From Caldimonas mangrovi (GTDB taxonomy: Bacteria > Pseudomonadota > Gammaproteobacteria > Burkholderiales > Burkholderiaceae_C), in the NCBI RefSeq assembly GCF_023721835.1, contig NZ_JAMKFE010000003.1, positions 62,001 to 126,000 on the forward strand: 64,000 bases of DNA. The letters run 5' to 3'. Below the pieces are notes generated by a model, which saw only the letters and a list, made by a program, of their open reading frames with translations, was not told where the DNA came from and ran no database searches. Made by a program: the position numbers and the translations under genes. Shown piece after piece: positions 61,826-64,000 of this stretch; the stretch's first letter is position 1, and each line of letters opens with the position of its first letter.

Positions 61826-62830
61826 ATGATTTTCGTCACCGGCGGCGCCGGCTTCATCGGCAGCAATTTCGTGCGTGCATGGCTGGCCGGCGGCCAAGAG
61901 CCGGTGCTCAACCTCGACGCCCTGACCTACGCCGGCAGCGTCGAGCCGCTGGCCACGCTGCAGGGGGACGCCCGGCATACGTTTGTCCACGGGGACATCT
62001 GCGATGCATCGCTGGTGGCCCGGCTGCTGGCGCAGCACCGGCCCCGGGCCATCGTTCACTTCGCGGCCGAAAGCCATGTCGATCGTTCGATCGACGGCCC
62101 GGGGGCCTTCGTGCACACCAACGTGCAGGGCACGCTGTCGCTGCTCGAGGCCGCCCGCGCCTACTGGCTCACGCTGGGTGAAGCCGACCGCGCAGCGTTC
62201 CGCTTTCTGCACATCTCGACCGACGAGGTGTACGGCTCGCTCGATCCTGCCGAGCCCCCGTTCACCGAAGACAGCCGCTACGCTCCCAACAGCCCCTATT
62301 CGGCCAGCAAGGCCGCCGCCGATCACCTCGTGCGCGCTTGGCACCACACCTATAGGCTGCCGGTGTTGACGACGCACTGCTCGAACAATTACGGGCCGTT
62401 CCAGCACCACGAGAAACTGATCCCGCGCCTGATCGGCAATGCACTGGCCGGCAAACCCCTGCCCTTGTATGGCGACGGGCGCAACGTGCGCGACTGGCTC
62501 CACGTGCAAGACCACGTGGCGGCCTTGCACACGGTGCTGGCGCGTGGCGTGCCGGGCCGCACCTACAACATCGGCGGCGAGTGCGAGAAGTCCAATCTCG
62601 AGGTGGCGCGCGCGGTGTGTGCGCTGCTCGACGAACTGGCCCCCGCGGCGGCAGGCAGCTACGAGCGTCTGATCGCCTTCGTGCCCGATCGCCCGGGCCA
62701 CGACCGCCGCTATGCGATGGACATCACCAAGATCCGCACCGAACTCGGCTGGCGCCCGATGGAGACTTTCGCCAGCGGGTTGCGCAAGACGGTGCCCTGG
62801 TACCTGGACCGCCTTCGGAGTCGGTCGTGA
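61826..62830 (+). CDS. rmlB: dTDP-glucose 4,6-dehydratase RmlB
   Basis: 334 residues from ATG at 61826, which gives the family start [16 protein letters not shown]; an ATG at 61796 adds ten residues. Second step of dTDP-L-rhamnose synthesis. NAD-binding GGAGFIG (6-12), STDEVYG (catalytic Thr/Asp/Glu) and YSASKAA (Tyr/Lys) are intact, with [10 protein letters not shown] and RDWLHVQDH. It overlaps rmlD by 4 bases (GTGA). Confidence 0.95.
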   Translation: MIFVTGGAGFIGSNFVRAWLAGGQEPVLNLDALTYAGSVEPLATLQGDARHTFVHGDICDASLVARLLAQHRPRAIVHFAAESHVDRSIDGPGAFVHTNVQGTLSLLEAARAYWLTLGEADRAAFRFLHISTDEVYGSLDPAEPPFTEDSRYAPNSPYSASKAAADHLVRAWHHTYRLPVLTTHCSNNYGPFQHHEKLIPRLIGNALAGKPLPLYGDGRNVRDWLHVQDHVAALHTVLARGVPGRTYNIGGECEKSNLEVARAVCALLDELAPAAAGSYERLIAFVPDRPGHDRRYAMDITKIRTELGWRPMETFASGLRKTVPWYLDRLRSRS

Positions 62831-63729
62831 GGCTGCTGCTGCTGGGCGGGCAAGGCCAGGTGGGCTGGGAGCTGCAACGTGCACTGGCGCTGCTGGGCGA
62901 GGTGGTCGCTCCAACACGCGCCGAGGCCGACCTGACCCGGCCGGACTCGCTGCGGCGGTGGGTGCAGGCCGTGCAGCCGCAGGTGATCGTCAATGCGGCC
63001 GGCCATACCGCGGTCGACCGTGCCGAAACCGAGCGCGAGCTCGCGTGGCAATGCAATGCCGAGGCCGCCGGCATGCTGGCGGAGCAGGCGGCCGCAAGGG
63101 GGGCCTGGTTGGTGCACTTCAGCAGCGACTATGTCTTCGACGGCTCGGGGCAGCGGCCATGGCTTGAAGACGACGAGGCCCGTCCGTTGAACGTGTATGG
63201 CAGCAGCAAGCTGGAAAGCGAAGCGCGCGTTCGAGCGTGCGCCGGCCGACATCTGATCTTGCGGACCAGTTGGGTGCATGCCGCACGGCGCAGCAACTTC
63301 GTTGCCGCGGTCCTGCGGCGCGCGGGTGCGCAAGAGTCGCTGTGCGTGGTCGACGACCAGATCGGTGCACCGACCGGTGCGGAACTGGTCGCGGACGTGA
63401 CCGCGCATGCGTTGCGCGTGGCGCTGCTGCAGCCCGAGGTGAGCGGCACGTACCACCTCGCGGCAGCCGGTGCCGCCAGCCGCTTCGAGGTTGCTCGTCA
63501 TGTGCTCGCATGGGCGCATGCGCGCGGCCATGTATGTCAGCGAACCCTCGACGCGCTGCGACCGATGTCGAGCGAGCACCTTCACGCCCCGGCACGGCGG
63601 CCGCTCAATTCCCGGCTCGACACCGGCAAGCTGCAGCGCTGCTTCGGGGTGGCACTGCCACCTTGGCAGGTGGGCGTGGAACGGGTGCTGACCGAGCTGC
63701 TGGAACACCAACGAGAGGCACCGCCATGA
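62827..63729 (+). CDS. rmlD: dTDP-4-dehydrorhamnose reductase RmlD
   Basis: 300 residues from a GTG at 62827 that overlaps the rmlB stop. Last step of dTDP-rhamnose synthesis. Nucleotide motif [38 protein letters not shown] (Ser/Asp-Tyr) and [10 protein letters not shown] (Tyr/Lys) are conserved, plus the LRTSWVH segment. Overlaps rmlA by ATGA. rmlC (epimerase) is not in the window and may follow rmlA. Confidence 0.93.
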   Translation: MRLLLLGGQGQVGWELQRALALLGEVVAPTRAEADLTRPDSLRRWVQAVQPQVIVNAAGHTAVDRAETERELAWQCNAEAAGMLAEQAAARGAWLVHFSSDYVFDGSGQRPWLEDDEARPLNVYGSSKLESEARVRACAGRHLILRTSWVHAARRSNFVAAVLRRAGAQESLCVVDDQIGAPTGAELVADVTAHALRVALLQPEVSGTYHLAAAGAASRFEVARHVLAWAHARGHVCQRTLDALRPMSSEHLHAPARRPLNSRLDTGKLQRCFGVALPPWQVGVERVLTELLEHQREAPP

Positions 63730-64000
63730 ATGCACGCAAGGGCATCGTGCTCGCCGGGGGCGAGGGCACGCGCCTGCATCCAGCCACCTTGGCGGTGAGC
63801 AAGCAGCTGCTGCCGGTGTACGACAAGCCGATGGTGTACTACGCGCTCAGCACGCTGCTGCTCGCCGGCATCCGGGAGATCCTCGTCATCTCGACACCGC
63901 AGGACACGCCGCGCTTTCAGCAACTGCTCGGCGACGGCCAGGCCTGGGGGCTGTCGCTGCACTATGCCGTGCAGCCCCGGCCGGGCGGCATTGCGCAGGC
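63726..64000 (+). CDS. rmlA: Glucose-1-phosphate thymidylyltransferase RmlA (5' part)
   Basis: 91 codons before the window ends. The nucleotidyltransferase start [34 protein letters not shown] is diagnostic of RmlA, with the catalytic GGxGTRL and a following Lys. Makes dTDP-glucose from glucose-1-phosphate and dTTP, the first step of the pathway. The ATG overlaps the rmlD stop. The C-terminal two thirds lies outside the window. Confidence 0.95.
   Translation, partial: MNARKGIVLAGGEGTRLHPATLAVSKQLLPVYDKPMVYYALSTLLLAGIREILVISTPQDTPRFQQLLGDGQAWGLSLHYAVQPRPGGIAQ

Overview
This is a GC-rich, gene-dense bacterial chromosome segment. The gene content (two Bug-type solute receptors, CheY/CheZ, pyrE and xth, a Yej-type peptide importer, an Hcp-type T6SS module, ABC-exported capsule genes) points to a Gram-negative, probably motile betaproteobacterium of the order Burkholderiales. 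I place it from gene content and base composition only. No rRNA, tRNA, CRISPR array or insertion sequence was seen.

Layout. 1-5413: a cluster of membrane-associated genes of poorly known role (DUF4178, SPFH/SHOCT, DUF350) divergent from a membrane spermidine-synthase-like protein and an FAD oxidoreductase. 5427-8258: a hypothetical gene, a MaoC-type hydratase, two small membrane proteins and a divergent XRE/MmyB regulator. 8314-11268: a type VI secretion accessory island read on the minus strand: hcp, a candidate effector with a LysM-like N-terminus and membrane-active C-terminus, an overlapping four-helix membrane protein (candidate immunity), an 18-codon scar of a second hcp 3' end, and another small membrane protein (candidate orphan immunity). 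11456-12485: cheY-cheZ. 12740-24774: periplasmic proteins, HDOD protein, two Bug receptors, YbaY-like protein, HPP-CBS protein, ArsR regulator, acetyltransferase and a large hybrid histidine kinase. 24805-37528: uracil permease, repeats, two doubtful small genes, DUF456, a TetR-controlled small-protein/hydrolase unit with two matching palindromic operators, a Yej-like ABC importer, a DUF4124 protein and pyrE.

37846-57279 is the centrepiece: a complete ABC-transporter-dependent (group 2 type) capsule locus. It starts with the export genes kpsM-kpsT-kpsE-kpsD and continues with a 1169-residue fusion of half a KpsC with a TPR region and a GT-B glycosyltransferase, then a pyruvyltransferase-like gene. 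All six CMP-pseudaminic acid genes (pseB-C-F-G-H-I) follow, then a serine-hydrolase/TPR protein, and finally kpsC and kpsS. The genes are chained by 4-base start/stop overlaps. GC is clearly lower from about 42.2 to 46.8 kb and 52.4 to 53.5 kb, as expected for exchanged serotype-specific DNA. The predicted product is a pseudaminic-acid-containing, possibly pyruvylated capsule on a KpsC/KpsS-made Kdo linker.

57316-64000: xth, a secreted amidohydrolase, a low-GC gene for a probable ADP-ribosyltransferase effector (R-S-E motifs behind a Ser/Pro-rich N-terminus), a cysteine-repeat periplasmic protein, a CsbD-like protein, and rmlB-rmlD-rmlA for dTDP-rhamnose, the last cut by the window end. The strongest leads for new biology are the T6SS module with its hcp scar, the ART-like effector, and the KpsC-TPR-GT fusion.
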